This document shows, piece by piece, positions 28,200 to 38,237 of a stretch of 64,000 nucleotides of DNA (positions are counted from its first letter, which is position 1; every line of letters begins with the position of its first letter). The position numbers were made by a program, and so were the translations under genes. This DNA is from Unio delphinus. Lineage: Eukaryota; Mollusca; Bivalvia; Unionida; Unionidae. The stretch lies in NCBI GenBank assembly GCA_029339505.1, contig JAQISU010000182.1, positions 1,604,501 to 1,668,500 on the forward strand. Reading direction: 5' to 3'. Under the pieces are notes generated by a model. That model did no database searches, was not told the DNA's origin, and saw nothing but the letters and a program-made list of their open reading frames with translations.

Positions 28200-29689
28200 A
28201 AATAAGATTCCTCTCAAATTACATACGTACATTCCAGTAAACGTATCCACATCAAACCACGGAGAGTGTGTTTTAATACTTGACGTTAGAATAGACCGAT
28301 ACCTCATTGGCTACGTGATGGTTCCGGTTTGGTTTATAAGGGCAATGTCTCTTTGTGTAAAATGTCTTTGTCAGCTGAAGCAGGAAGTCTGTTTTGTGCG
28401 AATCGAAATGATTTGAATCCATCAGTGGACGAAACCATTGTAATAGGTGTTCAAGGGACGTGCAGTTGAAAGTCTATTGGAGACAAAAAATCTAGTATGT
28501 AGGGAGGCGGCTCTGTTCCGTGGAATACGAGCAAACGTCAGCAATGAAATGTATATTGTCTTAATTCAATGTATACATTTTCTTTGATAGGACTCGTACA
28601 ATAAGTGTTTGAATTAATTTGTCTTGATGATATATGAATCATGTATGACACAGATTGATCACAAAAAAGATGTAGGATGTTTTTCGTCCAGCAATTGTTA
28701 GTTAGCATGACCAAAAGGTATATTTTTGTACTAAGATGTGAATTCCTTTAACGAAAACATTGGTTGTATTAACATTTGAGCATCAGTATGTGCTACGATA
28801 TTATTTTAAGAGTGTAATTACACCTTTGTTACTGCAGGGGTTATGCACAATTAAGCGAGAAAACAATATATGGAATATATTTTTTACAATGGTAATTAAT
28901 TATATTCGACAAAACATTAGTATTTTCAGCACTATATTAACCGTCTACCGTAAGAGAGAAATTCGAGTAGATATAGAGAAATACGGCCTTTTTGTATAGA
29001 ATACACGGTTATGGCCTGAAGACAATTCGCACTGTAATGTCTGTTGTGACCAATCAAACACTGATTTAATGGTGAGATGAAATTTGCAACAATATAAAAC
29101 GGCAATCTTGTTACATTTTTAGGCCTCTTGGCACCTATAACCAGCATCCAAAAATACGGCGACTCGAAAACCCAATTCAATGCCCACGATGTCTGTAATT
29201 TCAAACGGAACGGTTGTAATAATTCGAAAACAAGACATGCCATGAACGTAAATTCAAGTAAAATGCTGCCAAGCAATGATAACCTTCGGTTAGATACAAC
29301 CCTCAGTAACGACAATCCTCGGGTAGGCCAAAGCTATACCCTCAATCACTGACAAGGAATGAAAATAATAATACAAATTAAATATACATAACAACTACTT
29401 AAATAGCAACTGCATAACCATTCTTGTCGCCACTACATATCAAGGGTTATCACTGCATGACAACGTTTGTACTTACATAGATAATGCAAATTTGAGACAT
29501 TTAATTTGTATTGTGGCAGCTCCTGTGACACAGGCTCAGATGTGAAATATATCAGAAACTCATCGGGTGTGGGAGTTCTGAGAGCCAAACACAACATACA
29601 ATTACAATACATCATTTATTACGAACCGAAATATTGCCATTCACTACGGTTTGGCACTAATGAGAAGAGCCATCATGAAATTTCATATT

Positions 29690-30165
29690 TGCTGTCATGA
29701 CCTATGTAAGGTGACTATGCTTTAATGTTTTAGTTTCAAGGTCTATATATGAATACTATTATTTCAGGTTTTGTCGTTAATTGGTCTACCTACGTGAGCT
29801 ATCCTTTTAGGTTTTGCCGTCACTGTCTATCTACATAAGCTATACGTTTATGCCTTTTTGTCAGCATCTATCTACATGGATGTATATTTTATGTCAGGTT
29901 ATCATTGTCCAAGTGGAACATGTTTTCAGAATCGGTCGTCATCGTCTGTCTACGTCGTTTATGCTTTCAGATTTGATCATCGTGGTCTATTTATGTGAAC
30001 TAGGTTATCAGGTGTGGCCGTCTACATCGACTATTTTTTGGTTATCATTGTCTGTCAACGCGGACTATGCTTTAAGCTTTTGTCATCATCGCAATCTACG
30101 TGGGTTTTACTTTCAGGTTAGGCATCATGGTCTATCGAAATAAACTATGTAATATTAGGACAGTC
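29690..30165. repeat. Diverged ~42-bp minisatellite
   Basis: Degenerate units of the form GTCTATCTACNTGAGCTATGC followed by TTTCAGGTTTTGCCGTCAT. A shorter related array exists in duplication copy 2 at 52,230-52,640. Confidence 0.6.
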
Positions 30166-31139
30166 AATGAGTACTTCTAGAACACTCAAAAGAAAATAGT
30201 ACTTTCAATATTGATTCTCAAGTGAATGCAAGTTAGAGCTGGTCTACTTGATTCGACTTGAGATAGTTTTTATCAAAAGCAGCTTCATTTTACAATAACA
30301 ATCTTAGATTTACTGCCGCACAATGACCTTACATCCTTAAATTTACAACGTAGATGTGCGTTTAATTTGCCAGTGTAGCATGCTTTGCCAAACGCTTGCC
30401 GTCTCTTGCTGTATAATTACACTAATTTAGGATTTCGCTCTGTGGTCTGAACGTCAGGTTACTGCCAGTTCGCTAGGGCTTTGGTTAATTATATTTAGAG
30501 AACAGTAAGACAAGAGGTCTGATATGTATGGTCTTCAAAGGATTTTTTTTTTTATTTTTTCACATGCACTCGAAAACGTCACGTCTGTACTTTTAATGCA
30601 GTCTAATTGTGAAGTATATCAGGGATCTTGCAATATGGCATGACCACATCCATAGGACATTCACCAGGACTGGCTTGTTCAACTTTCACTAGCTAAAATA
30701 AAGACATTTTTCCTGTCTATATATGACGACATGCATCGCCATTTTATCCGAAGTATGCGCTTCTAAGATGACGTTAATCTAATGCCCACAATGAAACGAT
30801 AACATGGTTTATTATTGGTATATTTTCCTGAATGTATTGGATAACAAATTACTGCTACAAAAATAGCTTTTGGTCCCTGTACCCTCATATTTCAAAATAT
30901 GAAGCTTCATTTTTAAACATATTGTGCGGTGTAGATGGGCTCTTTTCTTATGCAAACATCAATCAGTTTAGCGTCTCACACAAAATGTTAACATAGTAAC
31001 TCTTTAAAAATCTTCTTCCCGAAATTCGTTTACGAGAATACATTTCTTTCTTTGCTTGTTGTTGTTGACGTAATTGAGGTTGACGTGAATGTCGTTGACG
31101 TAATTGTTGCTGACTTTCCTGTTAGAAATATTATGCACA

Positions 31140-31725
31140 TTCAACCAGAAATGGTATGCACTAGATGTGCGTGTGTAGAATTTGATTTATCACAAATATC
31201 TTGTTTCTGAAAAACTAACCTGTCTAGTGTAACTAGGTGTGCATAAATAATGTGAACATAACTTTCATCTCGTATTGAGGTTGATGTATACAGTGTAAAG
31301 CTACATTTTCTGCTGTAACCAAGTGTGCGTACACAACGTGAACCTAATTGTAATAATGATTATAAGTCCGCGTACGCAACATGAACCTACATGTACTGCT
31401 GTTACTAAGTGTGCGTACACAACGTGAACCAAAATGCACTGCTTAACTACATCTGTGTAGAGAACGTGAACCTAAAGTTGCTGCTATCGCTGTAGATGTG
31501 TACACAACGTGCACCAGAAGTTGCTGCTGTAACTAAGTGGACATATATAATATGAACCCAGAAATTCTTGCTTTAACAAGGTATGAATACAATGAGAACC
31601 TTCCCTTCTTACGAAAACTATGTGTACATACATAATGTAAACCTACCTTTCCTAAAGTGAAAAGGGGTATATAGACCATGTGTAACTCGGTGCATAAAGG
31701 TATGTACACCTGACATTCCTGCTAT
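31140..31725. repeat. Diverged ~43-bp minisatellite
   Basis: Degenerate units of the form CTGTAACTAAGTGTGCGTAC followed by ACAACGTGAACCTA. Copy 2 keeps only one or two such units near 52,630-52,740. Confidence 0.6.
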
Positions 31726-31811
31726 AAGTTGCAATCCGCCGGTACATCACCGGTTAAAGTACACCCATTATAAAAACTCAAATTATCGAATGCATGACTG
31801 TTGTCGTCTAA

Positions 31812-31817
31812 TTTGGA
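31812..31817. repeat. Polinton target-site duplication, left
   Basis: TTTGGA, repeated at 47,354-47,359. The unoccupied paralogous site in duplication copy 2 (52,862-52,867) reads TTTAGA in the same context, which confirms it. The last A is also the first base of the inverted repeat, so 5 or 6 bp is ambiguous; 6 bp is the known Polinton size. Confidence 0.85.
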
Positions 31818-32089
31818 GCAGCAGAGAGGGTGAATCCTACAACGTTTTTAGACAAAATTTGATTGAAATCCTAAAACGAGCCGTCTTATAATCTTATTTT
31901 AACCAAAAAAAAGGTGAACCCTACAACGTTTTCAGACAAAAAATTGATTGAAATCTCCCTACGAAATCTCATTTTAACTAAAAAAATGAAAACGATTTTT
32001 TAATTAATTTTGGTCGCAACTTGTTGTCATCCACCCTCTCTGCTGCTAGTGATTTCATCACTGGGTTAACAAAAAATAATAAATGATTT
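31817..32089 (+). repeat. Polinton terminal inverted repeat, left
   Basis: 273 bp, matching 47,081-47,353 in reverse with only a few mismatches and no length change. It starts AGCAGCAGAGAGGGTG, and the inverse of that 16-mer recurs inside at 32,032-32,047, so each repeat contains a smaller unit with its own inverted ends. It also holds two direct copies of a block containing CCTACAACGTTTT, about 87 bp apart, and an AGTGAT-TTC-ATCACT palindrome. The stop codon of the ATPase gene begins at its inner edge. Confidence 0.95.
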
Positions 32090-32760
32090 TAACCGAATAT
32101 TTGATCAAGTCCGATACGATATCGTGTCCGAGGATCATGTAGATTTATTGTTGCGAATCCGTGCGGAGTCGACTGAGCATAACTAAAGAAATCTCGAAAT
32201 TGATTGAAGTCCATATCAGAACACCATGTCTGCCAAATATTTCTAAGAGTATGAGTATCAACTCCGTTGAATACAGACAATAAATTGCAGTTATCTCTGA
32301 TGACTTTTGGAACCTGAGTGTAGCGTTGAGTGACATATATCACGTCAGTGTTTTTGTGACGCCCACGGGAAAATATTCTAGCAGGATTTTTTTGTTTATC
32401 CAACATTATATCGTCGTATACGACTAAATTGTTAATATCTCCATCAATATCATCAATGCTCGGTGCTTCATCGATATCGGTTATAAAATCAATGGCGTTC
32501 TCACCTTTAATTTCTGATGCATTCTCGTTAAAATCTTTTAGCACTTCATAACATCGTTGATCATCTACGCTAGGGGCAATTAAATACAACTTATCCCACT
32601 TCATCCATCTCATTATTAAATTGAGCAACAATTGCGTTTTACCGGATCCAGATGGCCCGATTATAATCATCCGGATAGAGTTTGGTAGCGCTGCATGATG
32701 CTTAATTGGTTCTCTTGTTTTCGTCGCTGAAAAATCAATTATATCCATATTTCTATACAT
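32089..32760 (-). CDS. ATP: Polinton DNA-packaging ATPase (A32/FtsK-HerA type)
   Basis: 223 aa. The P-loop NTPase of this family pumps genomic DNA into capsids in adenovirus-like and giant-virus relatives. Visible motifs are Walker A GPSGSGKT (residues 35-42), Walker B with hydrophobic strand then DD (VVYDDIM, about 113-119), and a TQRY segment followed by RDNC in the sensor region. Length is typical for Polinton ATPases. The gene ends exactly at the inner edge of the left terminal repeat, its TAA complement at 32,089-32,091. Its ATG is only five bases from the divergent ATG of the zinc-ribbon gene, so regulatory sequence must lie inside coding DNA. Met5 is an alternative start. The frame is intact. 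Confidence 0.9.
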   Translation of the reverse strand: MYRNMDIIDFSATKTREPIKHHAALPNSIRMIIIGPSGSGKTQLLLNLIMRWMKWDKLYLIAPSVDDQRCYEVLKDFNENASEIKGENAIDFITDIDEAPSIDDIDGDINNLVVYDDIMLDKQKNPARIFSRGRHKNTDVIYVTQRYTQVPKVIRDNCNLLSVFNGVDTHTLRNIWQTWCSDMDFNQFRDFFSYAQSTPHGFATINLHDPRTRYRIGLDQIFG

Positions 32761-32765
32761 AAATT

Positions 32766-33089
32766 ATGGATCTATATTGTGTGAAGTGTAAAACGCGTAC
32801 TGGCACAGATGACTTGACGACGATTACAACTAAAAATAACCGATCAGCGCTTTCTGGTAAATGCGTGCAATGTGGTACAAAGAAATTTAGATTTGTGTCT
32901 ATGAGATCTGATTTAAAAAAAAACGAGGAGGTGATATCTCAGCCAAATTGGCAAAGCTCACTGGAACCCCATGGGCAAAGTACCCCGGAGAAAAGCACCT
33001 TCCAGGATATAGCTACTGTGGACCGGGAACCAGACTTGATATCAGACTCAATAATCAAAATCAACCCAACCCCGGTGAAGAACCAATAA
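32766..33089 (+). CDS. Zinc-ribbon protein, 0-frame of a likely -1 frameshift gene
   Basis: 107 aa in the 0 frame. Residues 1-40 form a zinc ribbon with pairs C5-x2-C8 and C33-x2-C36, resembling small viral domains of the DUF5679 type (assignment from memory). At codons 51-53 the mRNA reads A_AAA_AAC (32,918-32,924), a classic eukaryotic -1 frameshift heptamer in the correct phase. The -1 frame opens just before it (TGA at 32,909-32,911) and encodes the phospholipase domain. Without slippage, translation continues 54 codons in a low-complexity tail to 33,089. A second candidate heptamer, T_TTA_AAA, sits at 32,912-32,918. I see no obvious stem immediately downstream; a fold calculation is needed. 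A plain indel in the A9 run is the alternative. Confidence 0.7.
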   Translation: MDLYCVKCKTRTGTDDLTTITTKNNRSALSGKCVQCGTKKFRFVSMRSDLKKNEEVISQPNWQSSLEPHGQSTPEKSTFQDIATVDREPDLISDSIIKINPTPVKNQ

Positions 33090-33283
33090 ACGCCATTGAT
33101 AAGGCCTGTCACCTTCATGATGTTGCTTATAAAAGCAGCAATCTGCAACACAGGCATCTAGCAGATGTGAAATTAATTCATGCGTTAAATGCTATTCCTG
33201 ATAAATCCTTCAAAGAAAAATTGTCTTCATTTTTGATAAAATCGGCTATGAAAAGTAAATTGATGTTAGGTGCTGGTAATTAA
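32924..33283 (+). CDS. Parvovirus-type phospholipase A2 domain, -1 frame
   Basis: About 119 codons in the -1 frame relative to the zinc-ribbon ORF. The calcium-loop motif YCGPGT is followed 28 residues later by the catalytic HDVAY (His-Asp dyad plus the structural Tyr), the signature of the phospholipase A2 in parvovirus capsid protein VP1. There it lets the particle breach the endosomal membrane. There is no ATG in this frame before the catalytic site (the nearest alternative start is a TTG at 32,948), so expression should need -1 slippage at 32,918-32,924 or a mutation in the A run. A fused product would be about 172 aa. The stop is 4 bp before the integrase ATG. Family assignment is firm; expression route is inferred. 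Confidence 0.8.
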   Translation, partial: RGGDISAKLAKLTGTPWAKYPGEKHLPGYSYCGPGTRLDIRLNNQNQPNPGEEPINAIDKACHLHDVAYKSSNLQHRHLADVKLIHALNAIPDKSFKEKLSSFLIKSAMKSKLMLGAGN

Positions 33284-33287
33284 TAAT

Positions 33288-34250
33288 ATGGAATCAATTT
33301 ATTATTCTCCGAGGGGATACTGGAGGGGTAACGCTGCAATCAATAAACTCGCTAGCGCTGCAAAAGTGAAAAAAACCACTGCGGCTAATTGGTTATCCAA
33401 ACAGGCACTATGGTAAATTTATCTACCACCGCCTAAACAAATTCAATTCTCGCATTTTGATGTGACCGCTCCTAATGAAGTTCATCAGGCTGATATATTA
33501 TTTCTGCCACATGATCGTGGTTACAAATATGCATTAACCGTAGTTGATGTTGCGAGTCGATACAAAGAAGCAAAACCGTTAAAAACAAAATCAGCCACTG
33601 AAGTCGCTTCTGCATTTGAAAGGATTTATCGACGAGGTCCTCTGCGTTGGCCAAATCTGTTACAAGTTGATCCTGGCAAGGAATTTCAGGGTGCGGTTCT
33701 ATCTACAATGAAACATCATAATGTCACCATACGACGAGGGCATACTGCGCTACATCGCGATCAGGCCATTGTAGAACGATTTAATCGGACGATTGCTGAG
33801 CGGTTATTTGGATATCAATACGCAAAAGAATTCATTCAAGAAAAGCGATCCAGTGAATGGGTTAAAAGATTACCATCTGTGATTACTGCACTGAATAACG
33901 AGATTACTAGAACAATCAACATGAAACCTATCAACGCGATTAAAAAGAAGTCAATACCCGTACAACCACAAAAAGATTTCCCTAGAAACGCTAGCGTTTC
34001 CCAACCAATTCTTGGTAGTAATGTCATTGTGAGGTACTTATACGAACCAGGAGAGCTTGAAGGGGGTAGAAAAAGGGCTACTGATCCTATTTGGAGCGTC
34101 ACTACGCATAAGATATCTAGTATAACACGATCAACTGGTAGACCTCCAGTCTATAAACTGGATTCAACTGCCCCTCAGCGGGGTTTTACTCGACAACAAC
34201 TACAAGTGATTCCCGAGAATACTCAATTGCCACCGCATGGTCTTAACTAG
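33288..34250 (+). pseudogene. INT: Polinton integrase (retroviral-type DDE), nonsense-broken
   Basis: 321-codon frame from ATG 33,288 to TAG 34,248-34,250, interrupted by TAA at 33,414-33,416 (codon 43). The same frame continues without gaps on both sides, so it is one gene with one nonsense change. The part before the stop carries the YYSPRGYW start and a helical region. The part after has the catalytic core: Asp in HQADILF, Asp in QVDPGKEF and Glu in IVERF, 34 residues after the second Asp (DD35E). The enzyme joins the element's ends to host DNA, giving the TTTGGA duplication. No ATG follows the stop before the second catalytic Asp. It converges on PolB with an 8-bp overlap (34,243-34,250). 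Confidence 0.88.
33985..34000. repeat. GCTAGC-centred palindrome, copy 1
   Basis: GAAACGCTAGCGTTTC, a perfect 16-bp palindrome inside the integrase frame. Confidence 0.85.
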
Positions 34251-35437
34251 CACCGTTGCGTCTATTGCACTCAAGACAAGTCAACATCACATTATTTCTG
34301 ACATGACCGAGATTGTTATTTTTTCTGTCTACGGTGAATTGGCGAGGATCCTTATCCGAATACTGCCAACGCATTATACAATTGCAACTCGCGCAGTGAT
34401 TATTCTGTTGTTTCTTCAAAGTGATTATTAATTTAGCATCAATATCAAATTCTCGTTGTTTTTTTTTGTCCTGTTGTTTGTAACCGGAGATTTTTTTATT
34501 AATGATGCTAACATCAATATCATCCATTGTTGTGTCATTATCATCACCAATGATTTCATCATCGAGGACAATTCTTCGAAGTTGATTTATTTTTCGTACT
34601 CTGGATACTGCGAGATAGACTAAATTCGACCATTCGATGTGATTATCCACCATCCAAACAATTGTATCCGATATAGTCAATCCCTGTGAAGAGTGTATTG
34701 TTGCTGCGTATCCTAGCGTCCACGGGGATTTATTAGCACGCAATGCATCTTCAACGACATTGATATCAACCAGCACAATATCATTTAATACCAGAATTTG
34801 TTTTTCACTCTGTCCTGGAATATCAACTTCAATATTCTGTTTTCGTGTATCCGATGGCCTATAACAAAGGGGTACTGGAAGCGTTGCAAATTTTTCTTTA
34901 TGCAATTCAAATAACTTCATCTGAAGTGTATCCCTGACTATTTTTCTACTTGCAATGATCAAATCGTTTGGTCTCCACGCTTCCCAGAAATCATTCATTG
35001 GGGTTTCTGAAATCACTTCACGCGTTATTTCGCATTGGATTCTATCCGGTTGTAATCTAATTAGCGCTTTGAACTCGCGTAATCGTTCATCAAGTGATCT
35101 ATAATCAGTGGTGATTTCTTCATAGTAGTCTACAAAACCCTTTAGCCATTCATGTGGAGATGCACCGACAAATGGTGGTGGTTGGCCTTGATCCCCGCAC
35201 ATGACGACTTTTGTGTTTTTGGTTAACAACCACTCAAGAAATGTTTTTAATACATCTAATGACACTGTGCATATTTCATCCCAGATTATGATTTCAGGAA
35301 TGAATTTATCACCCATTCGATCAGGAGTCCATTTGTCACCCTTCCATCGAAAGAAGCTGTGATAAGTGCAAGCATTTACCCCTCGTTGTATCATCTCTCT
35401 GGCGAGTCTGTGAGTCGGTGTTAGCACAATCATGTTA

Positions 35438-35453
35438 GAAACGCTAGCGTTTC
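35438..35453. repeat. GCTAGC-centred palindrome, copy 2
   Basis: The same 16-bp palindrome as in the integrase, here inside the helicase part of the PolB frame. Confidence 0.85.
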
Positions 35454-36703
35454 CACGACGAAATAATTCAATTGCACGAGTTGTCTTTCCTGACCCACCA
35501 CAACCGTTTAAATAAACTGTCTTGTATCTACATACTGGATCAGATACCGGTGGTGCATTAGAAAATTCTGATTGAATTTCAATACGGTTACAACAAATAT
35601 ATTTATCATCCATGGCAACGTCTGCGGATTCACAATACTCATGTAGCATCTCCTTTTTAAATCGCCAACGCCCCCAATTTTCTTCGGGATCTGTGAATGC
35701 CGCTACAGTTGATTTGTACTTATTATGTATATACATCGAATCAGTGGCCACTCTAACCGCGGTATTAGGAAATCTATTTATCATCGAAAATAGATTAATA
35801 GAAGCATAGGCTAGCATTGAACTTCTCAAATGTGTGTACTGGGAATTATATCCATCACAGTAGGTAACAACCGTACCTAATTTCTCACCATTGGATAGAA
35901 AAGCATCCTTACGGGATACAAGTTTTCCCTGTTTCATTAAATCCGCTACAATAAAATCGTATTCAGCGACATCTATGATCAACCGCGAAGAATATTTTGC
36001 GTTATCGTATCGTCCACCCTGGGTAAATTTACCGATTATTCTTCTTCCGAGATCTTTTGCTTGTTATTTTTTAATTTCAAATAACTTCTTAGACCAATTT
36101 ATGATTTCTTCTTCACTGAAATCTGGAAACTGTTTTCGTAGTTCGTTGATTATTCTATCTAGATTGGGTTGTGGTAGCCAAACTTCTTTCTGAGCTCGAT
36201 AGCATATAATAGCCTCGGAAACAATCAACGATATTAGCATACCACAATCAATCATATATCTCAATAGCACTATTGGCATCCAGTGTTTTTCAGATAGGTG
36301 TCTACCAAGCCAAACATAACTACACGGATGTAACCCTGTAGCTAATTCGAATGATATCACACGAGCGAATCCGGTTAAATCAAAATCAGGCAATGGTCCA
36401 TTAATCGCAACACGAGTCATTTCATGCGTGGGGTGTCCAAATCGTTTGAAGTACTCAGCGCATTCCCCATACCCGAGAAAACTTCCGGGATAACACGCGG
36501 ATATATCAATTGAAATCATACCATCACGATGGTATTTTGTATTCCACAGTCCTCCATGACCAAATTCGACGCAACTCAATTTAACATCCTCGAGAAAATC
36601 ATTTCGTGTTGGACGCCATGAGTTTTTTTCTCTTGCGAAGTGAGCTACCACTGATGGAATAGTAAAACTATCCGTGAGTAGTTTTTCATGGGAATTCTCC
36701 GGT

Positions 36704-36725
36704 GAAAAATCGCTAGCGATTTTTC
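36704..36725. repeat. GCTAGC-centred palindrome, 22-bp variant
   Basis: Perfect 22-bp palindrome with centre ATCGCTAGCGAT and A/T arms, in the polymerase coding region. Confidence 0.85.
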
Positions 36726-37682
36726 TCATTCTGTTATCTAATTCTTCAATGCGATATAATTCACCATTTGGTTTTACAAATTGATCGAATTCTTCATCAC
36801 TTCTAAGTAACCACACTGACACAGGATCATCCTTACACAACGCATGAATAGCATCAAATAATTTCTCTTCATAGAAAACATCCCCGACGAACTCCTTAGG
36901 GATATATTTCACGGTTCGTTCTCGTGGAAATATTGTTACCGCAGGTGTCCACGCGTGTTTGTTATGATCAATAATTTGTATTGGTGCTCCATTTTTGTTA
37001 TATTTCGGTTCGTATAAAACCTCTCCGGTTATCGTCATAACGGTTATTGGGAATCGTAATGATGTTTCTAATTTAGCTATATCAGAAATCTTTGCACCAT
37101 GCTGTTTCACTGTCAGTTCCCACTCGGTTATTTTCCTACGTCGCAGATCAGTTAGTTTATTTCCTCGGGATGCATTTGTGAAGTGTTCTATTATTCGTTC
37201 TGCTACACAATTAAGCCCTGACGAATATTTCATAGGAGCTAGTTTTGCGATATCGGGTTTATCATTTAACGGATATATCCCATAAACCATTGCTGTTACG
37301 GGATAAGATCTTTCGTAGTATGGTTTATCAATGCCGGTTAGAATCTCTGGTTTGGAATCTCTACTCACAATGACAGCTTTTTTATTCTTGAGGATTGGTT
37401 CAAATTTATCCTTAATAATCCATTTGCCATCGACTTCGATAATGAATTTGATTCGGAAAAAATGCCGTTTTTCCCCAACACGTGAAATTATCACTGCTGC
37501 TTTTTCATCATTCATGGTAGCATCAACAACACCATCAATTCGAAATGTTGACCAACAATAAGATGCTCCATCACGCTTAAATTCATTAAAACAGTCTCTG
37601 ATTTTACTAATCATGGCTTTATCAAGAATTGTATTCTTTGGTGTATTAGAAACTATATCGAGATTGAATTGAGCATCCTTCC

Positions 37683-38165
37683 AGGGTAATCTTTTGGACG
37701 TTTTTTTTGGTTTATCGAGATTAAATCTAGGATTGATTTTTAATAATCTCTTAAACTCTTTCATGTTTCCGTCTATTGGACGTTTTTTTGGTTTATCGAG
37801 ATTAAATCTAGGATTGATTTTGTTACGTCTTTTTGGTTTATCGAGATTAAATTTAGGATTGATTTTCAATAATCTCTTAAACTCTTTCATGTTTCCGTCT
37901 CTTGGACGTTTTTTGGTTTTTTTTGGTCTATCGAGATTAAATTTAGGATTGATTTTTAATAATCTCTTAAACTCTTTCATGTTTCCGTCTATTGGACGTT
38001 TATTACGTTTTTTGGGTTTATCGAGATTAAATCTAGGATTGATTTTTAATAATCTCTTAAACTCTTTCATGTTTCCGTCTATTGGACGTTTGTTACGTTT
38101 TTTGGGTTTATCGAGATTAAATCTAGGATTGATTTTTAATAATCTCTTAAACTCCTTATCAGCAT
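37683..38165 (-). repeat. ~90-bp coding tandem repeats in PolB N-terminus
   Basis: Five to six in-frame units, each coding a basic ~30-residue repeat with the core FKRLLKINPRFNLDKPKK. One unit (around 37,790-37,850) is truncated and fused to the next. Low divergence between units suggests recent expansion or contraction. Confidence 0.9.
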
Positions 38166-38196
38166 TTTTCGAAGGCGTTCTCCCTAATTCCTTCAT

Positions 38197-38237
38197 GCTA
38201 TAATTAAAACAAGCATTTAAATGAAAGATTTTTATAT
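38197..38237. promoter_or_regulatory. Divergent promoter region between PolB and the Cys-rich gene
   Basis: Forty-one AT-rich bases separate two divergent ATGs. Elements such as TATAATTAAAAC and TTTTTATATA face either direction; function is inferred from position only. Confidence 0.45.

Larger units (their letters stand above)
28200..31817. repeat. Segmental duplication copy 1, left part
   Basis: Colinear with 50,560-52,867. Clear anchors are GGGACGTG at 28,452/50,813, the ATTTTCTTTGATAGGA block at 28,577/50,935, CTTCGGTTAGATACAACC at 29,284/51,822 and GCATGACTGTTGTC at 31,792/52,843. Copy 2 is shorter because it lacks about 1.4 kb of minisatellite-rich DNA present here near 30.2-31.6 kb. 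No supported gene lies in this stretch; the frame at 28,932-29,315 minus has no domain. Confidence 0.85.
34243..38196 (-). pseudogene. POLB: Protein-primed PolB fused to SF1 helicase and HNH domain, nonsense-broken
   Basis: One 1,317-codon frame split by a TAA at 36,064-36,066. Upstream part (710 aa): five to six ~30-aa basic repeats (KEFKRLLKINPRFNLDKPKK type, residues 12-190), then the polymerase region with motif A (DISACYPGSF, Asp about 564). Downstream part: palm residues continue directly after the stop, motif C reads VATDS (first Asp replaced by Ala, metal-binding second Asp kept). An SF1 helicase follows with Walker A GCGGSGKT, Walker B WDEI, a GDQGQPPP motif, and motifs near HSSQGLT and AVSRVRK. 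The last ~50 residues form a CxxC...CxxCN HNH-like nuclease fold. The polymerase copies the element by protein priming. The large repeat insertion and the helicase-HNH tail are unusual for the family as I know it. Confidence 0.85.

Noticed and set aside
32766..33283. Phospholipase translated from its own start
   Set aside because: The frame has no ATG before the catalytic residues; the earliest near-start is a TTG at 32,948.
33414..36066. TAA read as a sense codon (alternative genetic code) in integrase and PolB
   Set aside because: Other genes of the element end at TAA and TAG in sensible places, and animal nuclear genes use the standard code; two separate nonsense changes are simpler.
37694..38203. 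169-codon plus-strand ORF with Phe-Gly-Leu-Ser repeats
   Set aside because: It is the antisense shadow of the PolB N-terminal repeats.
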